From NCBI RefSeq assembly GCF_023227905.1, contig NZ_JALOCF010000013.1, positions 36,825-100,824 of the forward strand: 64,000 nucleotides of DNA, read 5' to 3'. A program made the translations under genes and the position numbers. Under the pieces are notes generated by a model. The model worked only from the letters and a program-made list of their open reading frames with translations, was not told where the DNA came from and did no database searches. Source of the stretch: Methylobacter sp. (GTDB lineage Bacteria; Pseudomonadota; Gammaproteobacteria; Methylococcales; Methylomonadaceae). Shown piece after piece: positions 36,664-44,984 of the stretch; position 1 is the stretch's first letter, and each line of letters begins with the position of its first letter.

Positions 36664-36680
36664 TCGCTTTATTAAAGCGA
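36664..36680. repeat. 17-bp palindrome before glgX
   Basis: TCGCTTTA-T-TAAAGCGA, perfect arms of eight bases around one base, in the 105-base gap between the histidine phosphatase gene and glgX. Operator or terminator cannot be told apart. Confidence 0.4.
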
Positions 36681-36732
36681 CTTCCTAAAATGCTGCGATT
36701 GAGAATGTATAAAGTTGGGCTAAAAACATCCG

Positions 36733-37371
36733 TCAAGTCCCGGCGCGGCTGCGCAAATGCTCGGGCATATAGCTTCGATCACCTAAAACTTCCAGCATCG
36801 GCCCATAAGTCACAAACTTGATAATAGAAACCGAAGCTGCCGGGGCGTTGATCCGATCCCGGTAACGGCCGACGTCTATTCCCAACAGGCTGCAAAGAAT
36901 GATGCGTATGGTCGCCTTATGGGATACCACCAGCACATTGCCGCTTTTGTACTTGGACTCGATTTCCGTAATGATGGGAAGGGCGCGGGCGGCAACCTGA
37001 ATCGCGGTTTCGCCGCCGGTCGGAGGGTTCCAGGCCGGATCGGTCTGCCAACTTAGATAGTCCTTATCATAGGTTTGTTTGACGGTTTCCAACTCTTGAT
37101 CTTCCCAATCGCCATAACTGATTTCACGGAGTCCGTCCCTGATCTGCATGGTCAGGCCCAAGGCGTCGCATAAAGGCTGCGCTGTTGCTATCGCTCTTTT
37201 CATCGGGCTGACATAGACATCCGTCCAGGATATCGAGCGATAGGCTTCGGCAAAACATTGCGCCATTTTCGTGCCTTCCGGAGTAAGTTCTGCATCGACA
37301 ACGCCACAATAAGCGCCGCGCTGGCTGTAGGTCGTTTCCCCGTGACGAAGTAAATAAATCTTAAGTGACAT
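36733..37371 (-). CDS. histidine phosphatase (phosphoglycerate-mutase-like)
   Basis: A 212-residue protein of the histidine phosphatase branch. The catalytic RHG is in IYLLRHGETTYS, later motifs are SPMKRAIATAQPLC, the acid in LREISYGDWE and the second His in VLVVSHKATIR. It could be a cofactor-dependent phosphoglycerate mutase or a sugar phosphatase; position between glycogen phosphorylase and debranching genes favours a sugar-phosphate substrate. AAGGAG precedes the ATG by about ten bases. Confidence 0.88.
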   Translation of the reverse strand: MSLKIYLLRHGETTYSQRGAYCGVVDAELTPEGTKMAQCFAEAYRSISWTDVYVSPMKRAIATAQPLCDALGLTMQIRDGLREISYGDWEDQELETVKQTYDKDYLSWQTDPAWNPPTGGETAIQVAARALPIITEIESKYKSGNVLVVSHKATIRIILCSLLGIDVGRYRDRINAPAASVSIIKFVTYGPMLEVLGDRSYMPEHLRSRAGT

Positions 37372-37436
37372 TGCGTTATTACTCCTTGGTTGAAAAGAAG
37401 AAAACTCAGCGACTTAACGGCGGCATCCAATAAATA

Positions 37437-37652
37437 GCTGATGTTACGCACGGGCTGTATTTCTGACGCTTGTCGTACTGAGTCCCATAACTTACGAAAA
37501 TACGCTTAAACTCATGAATCAAATGGCGATGGAAACTTGCCAGTGGCACGAATTCAATGGTTACTTTCTTTTGGCGAAGCAAAAGAAAGTAACTCGCCTT
37601 CGGGGGCGAGACCCCGATTCAAATAACCATCGCGGTAGCGACACATTAATAT
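37437..37652 (+). mobile_element. non-autonomous element, family 2, copy B (truncated)
   Basis: Left end GCTGATGTTACGCACGGGC is intact; the core TACTTTCTTTTGGCGAAGCA with its inverted partner and CATCGCGGTAGCGACAC is present; the GAGCACCGGAGC part and the right terminal repeat are missing. Confidence 0.65.
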
Positions 37653-37721
37653 TCAAAATGTTAAAGCAACCTAAATCCGCTCGTTCCCACGCGCTGCGCT
37701 CGTCGTTATACGCATCTCGAC

Positions 37722-37833
37722 GTAGGCCGGAATAAGACCGCCCGGCGACAGCCAGGGTGGGCGTTTCCGGCAATCGGAGCGCCGGAAACGCCAGTCCTGC
37801 GCTTAACGCGCGGCCAGGCTTATTCCGGCCTAC
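37722..37833. repeat. long imperfect palindrome (REP/BIME-like)
   Basis: Outer arms GTAGGCCGGAATAAG (37722-37736) and CTTATTCCGGCCTAC (37819-37833) are perfect; inner arms GGCGTTTCCGGC (37760-37771) and GCCGGAAACGCC (37781-37792) are also perfect. It lies in the gap between the phosphatase and glycogen phosphorylase genes. Confidence 0.75.
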
Positions 37834-37856
37834 ATCTGAGCCTTGCCATCCTTGGC

Positions 37857-37921
37857 TTCTCGGCCAACTGCTCCTGCGTCGCCTAAAGCGCCTACTGTTG
37901 GTGCTCTACCTACTGCATCCT
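37857..37921 (+). repeat. 65-bp dispersed repeat, copy 1
   Basis: The stretch from TTCTCGGCCAACTGCTCCTG to GTGCTCTACCTAC recurs in reverse inside the family 1 element at 58915-59139, and partly near 21470. It codes for nothing recognisable. Confidence 0.7.
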
Positions 37922-37931
37922 TGCAAGTTGT

Positions 37932-38022
37932 GGATTCCGGCACAAATCTGTCTGGAACAGATTTGCATTAACCCGAAGGGCTCCGGGCAGGATAGCCCGG
38001 AGTGAATCCCTGCCGGAATGAC
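37932..38022. repeat. compound palindromic element downstream of glgP
   Basis: Nested inverted repeats: ATTCCGGC.../GCCGGAAT outside, then CAAATCTGT-ctgga-ACAGATTTG (37943-37965) and CTCCGGGC-aggata-GCCCGGAG (37981-38002). It ends about 50 bases after the stop of glycogen phosphorylase, so it may also terminate that operon. Confidence 0.65.
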
Positions 38023-38069
38023 GTATTGGGTATTCTCGTTAAACTGATAGGTGTTAAGGGCTACGTCTA

Positions 38070-40604
38070 TCATTTTAAATTTTGATGGATGATCGGTTCG
38101 CCGGTTTTGCCCTGCATCGTTACGGATACCTGACGGACATTCCAAATCTCATCGCAATATTCACATATCGCGCGATCCGAGGAAAATTTGCCCGCTCTGG
38201 CCGTGTTCAGGATCGACATCCTGGCCCATTTTTCCGGGTCCTCCCAGACGCCGGCGACTTTGTCCTGGCAATCGATATAATCGGCATAATCGGCGAGTAC
38301 CAGAAAGGGGTCGGACTGGCATAAATTGTCCACCAAAGGACGGAATAGCTCGGCGTCGCCATTGGAAAAATGCCCCGATGAGATCAACTGAATCGCGTCG
38401 GCCAATTGCGGATTGCTTTCAACATAAGAGTACGGGCGATAGCCTTGCTGCTGAAGCAGGACGGTTTCCTCCGTGTTCAATCCGAACAGGAAGAAATTTT
38501 CCGCGCCGACTTCTTCCCGTATTTCTACGTTGGCGCCATCCAGCGTGCCGATGGTCAAGGCCCCATTCAAGGTGAACTTCATGTTGCCGGTACCGGATGC
38601 CTCCTTACCCGCCATCGATATCTGCTCGGACAGATCGGCTGCCGGGTAAATAAGCTGGCCGTTCTGCACGTTGAAATTGGGCACGAACGCGACGCGCAGA
38701 TATTTATTCACGTCCGGATCGTTATTGACCATCTCACCCACCGCATTGATCAGTTTGATGATGCGCTTGGCTATAAAATAGCCGGGAGCCGCCTTGCCGC
38801 CGAAAATGAATGCCCGCGGCGCAATAGCAAGGTTGGGATTATGCTTCAGGCGGTTATACAGCGTGATGACGTGCAGAATATTCAAATGCTGGCGCTTGTA
38901 TTCATGGATGCGCTTGACCTGAACATCAAACAGCCAGCTGGGGTCGAGCTCGATACCGGTCTGTTTGCGGATATAGTCGGCGAGTCGATGTTTGTTAGCC
39001 TGCTTGACGGCTCGCCATTCTTTGCGGAACGCGGCATCCTCCGCGAAAGGCTCAAGCTTTCTGAGATCCTCGGTATGGGTAACCCATTCGCCACCGATTG
39101 TGCGGGTTATCAGCTCGCTGAGTTTCGGATTGGCCGAAGCCATGAAACGCCGAGGCGTCACACCGTTGGTTTTATTATTGAAGCGCTCCGGCCATAATTC
39201 ATAAAAATCCTTAAGCACATTTTGCTTCAACAGTTCCGTATGCAACGCCGCCACGCCGTTGACGGAATGGCTTCCGACACTGGCAAGATGGGCCATGCGG
39301 ATGCGTTTTTCGCCATGTTCATCAATCAACGACAGCCGTTTAAGCAGCTCTCCATCCTGGGGATGTTTGTCACGAACCGCGGCAAGAAACCGCGCATTGA
39401 TTTCATAAATAATCTCCAGATGCCTCGGCAACATTTCCCTGAACAAAGGCAGCGGCCAGGTCTCGAGCGCCTCGGGCAATAACGTGTGATTGGTGTAGCC
39501 GAACGTGCGCTCCGTGATATCCCAGGCTTCATCCCAGGAAACCCGGCGCTCATCGACCAATAGCCGCATGAGTTCGGCCACGCCGATAGACGGATGGGTA
39601 TCGTTAAGCTGTACTGCATACTTTTCCGGAAAACGCTGCGGAGGCTGACCCAAAATATCGAGAATACGCAACATGTCCTGCAGCGAACAGGACACGAAAA
39701 AATATTGTTGCGCCAGGCGTAGCCGCTTGCCGATCTCGGGCTCGTCATTCGGATAGAGTACCTTCGCCAGCGTTTCGGAGATGACTTTCTCATTCACCGC
39801 CGTGTAGTAGTCACCGGTGTTGAAGGCCTGAAAATCGAAACTTTCGCAGGCCTCTGAGCTCCATAACCGCAAGGTGTTACAGGTGTTGACGCGATAACCC
39901 TGGATGGGAGTATCGTAAGCCATGCCTTTGATCGCCCGCTCAGGTATCCATCTCACCCGCTCAGCACCTGCGTCGTCCCGGTAATATTCGGTATGCCCCC
40001 CGAAATTGACAGTGTAAGTGACATCGGGTTTGGCGATTTCCCAAGGGTTGCCGTTGCGCAGCCATTTATCGGTGATCTCGCATTGCCATCCGTCATGAAT
40101 TTCCTGATCGAAAATGCCGAATTCATAGCGAATTCCATAACCGAGCGCAAGCCGCTCGAGGGTTGCCAGGGAATCCATATAACAGGCCGCCAGCCGGCCC
40201 AAGCCGCCGTTGCCGAGACCGGGTTCTTCCTCTTCGGCCAGCAATTCATCCAGATCAAAGCCCAATTCGGCAATCGCTTGGCGAACCTCATTCTCGATGC
40301 CCAGATTCAATAAATTATTGCCGAGATGGGGGCCCATCAGGAACTCTGCTGACAGGTAGCAAGCCACTTTCAAATCTTGATCGAGGAAGGTCTGCACTGT
40401 TTCAACCCAGTGCCGTTGCAATCTGTCGCGCACAGCCAATGCTAAAGCCTTGTAATAATCTTGCCTGTTAGCCACAGAAGGCGGGCTTCCAATGCTGTAG
40501 GTCAAGTGATCCTGAATGGATTTTTTGATTTCTGAAGCACTCGTCAACGCATTGGTGTTTCCGACCGCGTTTTCAGCTTCGGCGGTCTTATTCTTTTTAG
40601 CCAT
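38070..40604 (-). CDS. glgP: glycogen phosphorylase
   Basis: Releases glucose 1-phosphate from glycogen. The 844-residue protein has the complete alpha-glucan phosphorylase layout: AEFLMGPHLGNNLLNLG near residue 85, GNGGLGRLAACYMDS, TNGVTPRRFM, FIFGGKAAPGY and the PLP-lysine region EASGTGNMKFTLNGALTIGT. The C-terminal 50 residues run a little past the usual end. It lies 24 bases downstream of the phosphoketolase stop, probably in one operon, with GAGG before its ATG. It opens the route glycogen, pentose phosphates, acetyl phosphate, acetate. Confidence 0.95.
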   Translation of the reverse strand: MAKKNKTAEAENAVGNTNALTSASEIKKSIQDHLTYSIGSPPSVANRQDYYKALALAVRDRLQRHWVETVQTFLDQDLKVACYLSAEFLMGPHLGNNLLNLGIENEVRQAIAELGFDLDELLAEEEEPGLGNGGLGRLAACYMDSLATLERLALGYGIRYEFGIFDQEIHDGWQCEITDKWLRNGNPWEIAKPDVTYTVNFGGHTEYYRDDAGAERVRWIPERAIKGMAYDTPIQGYRVNTCNTLRLWSSEACESFDFQAFNTGDYYTAVNEKVISETLAKVLYPNDEPEIGKRLRLAQQYFFVSCSLQDMLRILDILGQPPQRFPEKYAVQLNDTHPSIGVAELMRLLVDERRVSWDEAWDITERTFGYTNHTLLPEALETWPLPLFREMLPRHLEIIYEINARFLAAVRDKHPQDGELLKRLSLIDEHGEKRIRMAHLASVGSHSVNGVAALHTELLKQNVLKDFYELWPERFNNKTNGVTPRRFMASANPKLSELITRTIGGEWVTHTEDLRKLEPFAEDAAFRKEWRAVKQANKHRLADYIRKQTGIELDPSWLFDVQVKRIHEYKRQHLNILHVITLYNRLKHNPNLAIAPRAFIFGGKAAPGYFIAKRIIKLINAVGEMVNNDPDVNKYLRVAFVPNFNVQNGQLIYPAADLSEQISMAGKEASGTGNMKFTLNGALTIGTLDGANVEIREEVGAENFFLFGLNTEETVLLQQQGYRPYSYVESNPQLADAIQLISSGHFSNGDAELFRPLVDNLCQSDPFLVLADYADYIDCQDKVAGVWEDPEKWARMSILNTARAGKFSSDRAICEYCDEIWNVRQVSVTMQGKTGEPIIHQNLK

Positions 40605-40628
40605 AGTGATATCCTCGCTGCACGATCG

Positions 40629-43013
40629 TTATTGAGGCCATTTCCAAGACGCAAACTCGGGTTTGTCTATGCCATGTTCGTAAGCATAGTGACTGCAAGC
40701 GATCTGCATGCCGCGTAATTTTTCTTTGACATGAGCGCCTGATACCTTAAGGCCCGGAACCCGATTAATCACATCGATAGCCAGGCTGAATCGGTCGACC
40801 TCATTGCGAATGGCTAACTCGAGCGGCGTATTGATATTGCCTTTTTCCTTGTAGCCGCGCACATGCATGTTTTTATGATTGGTGCGGCGGTAGGCGAGAC
40901 GGTGAATCAACCAGGGATAACCGTGGAAGTTGAATATCACCGGTTTATCAGCGGTGAACAGGCTGTCGAAGTCCCAATCCGAAAGCCCGTGCGGATGTTC
41001 GGTCTCAGGCGTCAGGCGGTAAAGATCCATGACGTTGATAAAGCGGATTTTCAATTGCGGGAAATACTCCCGCAACAGGCCCACGGCAGCCAAGGCTTCT
41101 TGCGTCGAAATGTCGCCGCAGCCCGCCATCACCACATCAGGTTCCGAGCCTTGGTCGTTGCTTGCCCAATCCCAAATGCCGATGCCTTTGGTGCAATGTT
41201 CAACGGCGGCGTCCATGTCCAGAAATTGATGGTGTTTCTGCTTGTCCGAAACAATCACGTTGAAGTAGTCGGTGCTCTGCAAGCAATGGTTGGCGACCGA
41301 CAACAGTGTATTGACGTCCGGCGGCAGATAAATGCGCGTGACTTCAGGGCTTTTATTGACAACCACATCCAGAAAGCCCGGATCCTGATGGGTAAAGCCG
41401 TTGTGATCCTGCCGCCATACGGTTGAGGTGATCAGCAAATTGAGCGATGAAACCGGCGCGCGCCAGGAAAGATCGTTGCTGATATCCAGCCATTTGGCAT
41501 GCTGGTTGAACATCGAATCGATCACATGCACGAAAGCTTCGTAGCTGGAGAAAAAACCGTGGCGTCCGGTAAGGAGATAGGCTTCGAGCCATCCTTCCAG
41601 CGTATGCTCGGACAGCATTTCCATGACCCGGCCATCCTGAGATAATTCGCCGCCGTCGGCGTCCTCCGGCAAATAATCCGCCATCCAGGTTTTTTTGCTG
41701 ACTTCGTAGATCGCGTCGAGCTTGTTGGAGGTGTTTTCATCCGGTCCGAACACGCGAAAATTTGTCGGATTAAGTTTGACGATATCGCGCAAAAAAACGC
41801 CCAACGGTTTGGTGTTTTCAACTTCGGTTTGACCGGGATTTTCTACCTTCACGCCGTACTCACGAAAATCCGGAAGACGCAATGCTTTGCGTAACAGGCC
41901 GCCATTGGCATGGGGATTAGCGCTCATGCGCCGTACGCCCTTGGGCGCAAGCTCCTTGAGTTCCGGGATCAGGCGTCCGTTGGTATCGAACAGTTCTTCA
42001 GGTTTGTAGCTGCGCAGCCAGTCTTCCAGTTGCTTCAGATGCGCCGGATTTTCCTTCATGCCGGACAGCGGCACCTGGTGGGCGCGCCAAAATCCTTCCA
42101 CCTTATGCCCATCCACTTCTTTCGGACCGGTCCAGCCTTTAGGGCTGCGCAGTACGATCATAGGCCATCTGGGCCGCTCCGGAACGCCGCCGGCGCGGGT
42201 TTCCTGCTGAATTTTACGTATTTCGGTTACGCAGTGCTCCATGACGGCAGCCATGCGTTGATGCATGACTTCGGGATCGCTGCCTTCAACGAAATAAGGT
42301 GTCCAGCCATAGCCTTTGAACAGATTTTCAAGCTCTTCATGGCTGATGCGCGACAATAAAGTCGGATTATTGATCTTGTAACCGTTCAGATTAAGAATGG
42401 GAAGAACCGCGCCGTCGCGGACCGGGTTCAGGAATTTGTTGGAATGCCAGGACGTCGCCAAAGGCCCTGTTTCCGCTTCGCCATCGCCGACCACAACCGC
42501 CACCAGCAGGTCCGGATTATCGAATGCCGCGCCAAAAGCATGGGACACGCTATAACCCAATTCGCCGCCTTCGTGGATCGAACCCGGCGTTTCCGGGGTA
42601 CAGTGACTGCCGATGCCGCCGGGGAAGGAAAATTCCTTAAAGAACTGAAGCATGCCTTGTTCGTCTTCGCCTTTGTTCGGATAAATTTCCGAGTAAGTGC
42701 CCTCCAGATACACCGGACCCAGAACGCCCGGCGCGCCATGACCTGGACCGGCCATAAAAATCGCATTGAGATCGTAGTTGTTAATCAGGCGGTTGAGGTG
42801 GATATAGGTAAAACTCAACGCCGGACTGGCTCCCCAGTGACCCAGGAGACGATTCTTGATCTGCTCGGGATTGAGCGGTTCTCTGAGTAAAGGATTGTCC
42901 TGCAGATAAATCATGCCGGCGGCCAGGTAATTACTGGCTCTCCAGTAGGCATGCATCTTGCGCAAGGTTTCCTGATCGAGCGGTTGGAGATTGTTCAAGG
43001 ACGTTTCAGTCAT
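40629..43013 (-). CDS. xfp: phosphoketolase (xylulose-5-P/fructose-6-P)
   Basis: A TPP enzyme that splits xylulose 5-phosphate or fructose 6-phosphate to acetyl phosphate. The 794-residue protein shows family motifs GPGHGAPG, FPGGIGSHCTPETPGSIHEG, the TPP site GDGEAETGPLATSWHSNKF and YLTGRHGFFSSYEAF (here LLTGRHGFFSSYEAF). AGGAG lies seven bases before the ATG. It heads the minus-strand cassette with glgP and, further down, phosphatase, glgX and ackA. No DosR-like box is found before it; an imperfect inverted repeat TTTTTGGTTTAA/TTAAAACCAAAA sits at about 43082-43118. Confidence 0.95.
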   Translation of the reverse strand: MTETSLNNLQPLDQETLRKMHAYWRASNYLAAGMIYLQDNPLLREPLNPEQIKNRLLGHWGASPALSFTYIHLNRLINNYDLNAIFMAGPGHGAPGVLGPVYLEGTYSEIYPNKGEDEQGMLQFFKEFSFPGGIGSHCTPETPGSIHEGGELGYSVSHAFGAAFDNPDLLVAVVVGDGEAETGPLATSWHSNKFLNPVRDGAVLPILNLNGYKINNPTLLSRISHEELENLFKGYGWTPYFVEGSDPEVMHQRMAAVMEHCVTEIRKIQQETRAGGVPERPRWPMIVLRSPKGWTGPKEVDGHKVEGFWRAHQVPLSGMKENPAHLKQLEDWLRSYKPEELFDTNGRLIPELKELAPKGVRRMSANPHANGGLLRKALRLPDFREYGVKVENPGQTEVENTKPLGVFLRDIVKLNPTNFRVFGPDENTSNKLDAIYEVSKKTWMADYLPEDADGGELSQDGRVMEMLSEHTLEGWLEAYLLTGRHGFFSSYEAFVHVIDSMFNQHAKWLDISNDLSWRAPVSSLNLLITSTVWRQDHNGFTHQDPGFLDVVVNKSPEVTRIYLPPDVNTLLSVANHCLQSTDYFNVIVSDKQKHHQFLDMDAAVEHCTKGIGIWDWASNDQGSEPDVVMAGCGDISTQEALAAVGLLREYFPQLKIRFINVMDLYRLTPETEHPHGLSDWDFDSLFTADKPVIFNFHGYPWLIHRLAYRRTNHKNMHVRGYKEKGNINTPLELAIRNEVDRFSLAIDVINRVPGLKVSGAHVKEKLRGMQIACSHYAYEHGIDKPEFASWKWPQ

Positions 43014-43181
43014 GGGATACTCCTAATTTTCTGTTAATTCATTTCTGTTTGATACAGTTAATCGATAACTAAATCCTGTAATTTTTGGTTTAAATAACAT
43101 TACTTGTTAAAACCAAAATCGTGTTTACTTAACTGATGCTGTGGGCATTACAGCCGCGAAAAATGCCTAGGAACATCTCTC

Positions 43182-43234
43182 GTAGGGCGTGCCGTGCGCG
43201 CCTTGAGAGCCAAGGCGCGCACGGCACGCCCTAC
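43182..43234. repeat. perfect 24-bp inverted repeat
   Basis: Arms 43182-43205 and 43211-43234 are perfectly complementary (GTAGGGCGTGCCGTGCGCGC... ) around the five-base loop AGAGC. It lies between the efflux operon end and the phosphoketolase start. The high GC stem would be a strong RNA hairpin. It resembles widespread GTAGGGCGTGC extragenic palindromes. Confidence 0.85.
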
Positions 43235-43343
43235 CCTCATCCTCACTTTTATCAAACTGCCTTTTTGCGGTTTTCGCGGACAATGCGTAACATCACGTAA
43301 AAATACGCCAGTCTGGCTATTCCAGCTCCCTGCGCTCATCACA

Positions 43344-44984
43344 CTACCAATCCGGTAAGCGCCACCAGTTGTCTTTTTCTTTCTCGGGTAAATCGAGTTG
43401 CTGAGGCTCCAGAAGATCGCCCCAATCCGTTCGCTCGTTCATTTGTTGTTGTATCGGTTTGTCCACGAAATCCTTTTCGGTCCGGGTTTCCCAGCCTCCT
43501 CCCAAGGCCTTATAGAGCGCGATCAGATTGGTCGTTATATCACCGGATACAATCACCAGCGACTCTTGAGAGTTCACCAGATTGCGTTGTGAATCCAGTA
43601 CACGCTGGTAATCGACCAGCCCCTCCTGATATTGATACAGCGACAGCTCGGTCGATCGCTTGGCCGCCTCATAGGTGTCTTGCAGATCCTTGCGTTGTTC
43701 CTGCGATTTGAGGAAGCCGATGGTGGCATCTTCCGCCTCCTTGGCGGCATTCAGCACGGCGCTTCGATAATCGGCAATCAATTGCTGGAAGCGGGCATCC
43801 TCGACGCGCACTTGGTTGCTGATGCGTCCGTAATTGAAAATGTCCCAACTCAGGCTGGGGCCGATAAAGTATTGGAAGCTCTTGGCATTGAACAGATCAC
43901 TTAGTTCACTGCCGCCCGCCGAGGCGAAAGTCAGCGCGGCGTCGCTGGCGCGCAGATTAATCGAACCGAGCAGCGAAAAATGCGGATACAAGTCAGCCTT
44001 GGCCACGCCGATCAGCGCGCTCTGGGTGGCCAGCTGACGTTCGGCGAGGCGGATGTCGGGGCGCCGCCGCAACAAATCGGCAGGCACGCCGACTGCAATC
44101 TCGGCCGGTGCGTCAGGTATTGGCCGAGATTGCGCCAGATAACTGTCTATCCGTCCCGGCGGTTGGCCGAGCAACACGCCCAACGCATTTTTCGCCTGGC
44201 GCACACTGGCTTGCAAGGGCGGGATGGTCGCCAAGGTACTGCTCAGCAGGCTTTTTGCCTGCAAATAATCCAGTTCGGTGATCAATCCCCCCTTAAATAG
44301 CGCATCAGCGATCTCCAAGGTGCGTTGCTGGATTTTCACGTTGTCGCGGGCGACCTGAATACGGGCTTCGCTGGTGCGCAGCAGCACATAGGTTCGCACC
44401 ACCTCGGCGGTCAGCGACACCAGGGCGTTGTCGTAACCGGCAACCGAAGCGTCCAGATTAGCCAGACTCGATTCTACGCCGCGGCGGAACTTGCCCCACA
44501 GGTCGAGTTCCCAGGCCGCGTCAAAGCCTATGCCGGTAGTGCCGAAATTGCGGTCGATCAGCGGGCTGGTATTCGGCGCATGGGCGCTGATTTGTTGATA
44601 ACTTAAATCGCCGTTCAGTTGTTGCAGTTGCGGATATTCAAGGCCCGTGGCGATACCCAGTTGCGCCCGTGCTTCCAGGATGCGCACACCCGCCAGTTGC
44701 AGCGTTAAATTCTGCCGCCGGGCCTCGTCAACCAGCCGTACCAAATCCGGGTCCTTGAATACTTTCCACCAGTCGGCCAGTTTCGCTTCGCGCTGGCTGA
44801 GCCGAGAATCGGACTGGTTGAGCCATTGGCTTTCCACGGCGGCTTCGGGTTTGGCATAATCCGGCCCCACCGTGCAACCGGAGTTCAGCAATAGCACCGC
44901 GGCCACACCCGCCAAACCGTGGAGCAGGCGAATAGCGCCGGAATTTGACTGCATGCCGCTACTGTTCTTGTCTTGCATAGTCAT
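43344..44984 (-). CDS. RND efflux outer-membrane lipoprotein (NodT/OprM family)
   Basis: The outer-membrane channel of a tripartite pump. The 546-residue protein has a signal with lipobox LLLNSGC, the family start TVGPDYAKPEAAV, two repeats of the OEP fold (for example LRRRPDIRLAERQLATQSAL in the second) and a helical coiled part. The C-terminal about 60 residues (after ALGGGWETR) are a charged tail seen in many members. It overlaps the pump gene by four bases (ATGA). Confidence 0.92.
   Translation of the reverse strand: MTMQDKNSSGMQSNSGAIRLLHGLAGVAAVLLLNSGCTVGPDYAKPEAAVESQWLNQSDSRLSQREAKLADWWKVFKDPDLVRLVDEARRQNLTLQLAGVRILEARAQLGIATGLEYPQLQQLNGDLSYQQISAHAPNTSPLIDRNFGTTGIGFDAAWELDLWGKFRRGVESSLANLDASVAGYDNALVSLTAEVVRTYVLLRTSEARIQVARDNVKIQQRTLEIADALFKGGLITELDYLQAKSLLSSTLATIPPLQASVRQAKNALGVLLGQPPGRIDSYLAQSRPIPDAPAEIAVGVPADLLRRRPDIRLAERQLATQSALIGVAKADLYPHFSLLGSINLRASDAALTFASAGGSELSDLFNAKSFQYFIGPSLSWDIFNYGRISNQVRVEDARFQQLIADYRSAVLNAAKEAEDATIGFLKSQEQRKDLQDTYEAAKRSTELSLYQYQEGLVDYQRVLDSQRNLVNSQESLVIVSGDITTNLIALYKALGGGWETRTEKDFVDKPIQQQMNERTDWGDLLEPQQLDLPEKEKDNWWRLPDW

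Noticed and set aside
38406..39197. A 263-codon plus-strand frame
   Set aside because: Antisense to glycogen phosphorylase; no ribosome site or recognisable motif.
43020..43130. FNR/ANR site before phosphoketolase
   Set aside because: TTGATACAGTTAATCG lacks the four-base spacing of TTGAT-N4-ATCAA; the inverted TTTTGGTTT repeat fits no known regulator.
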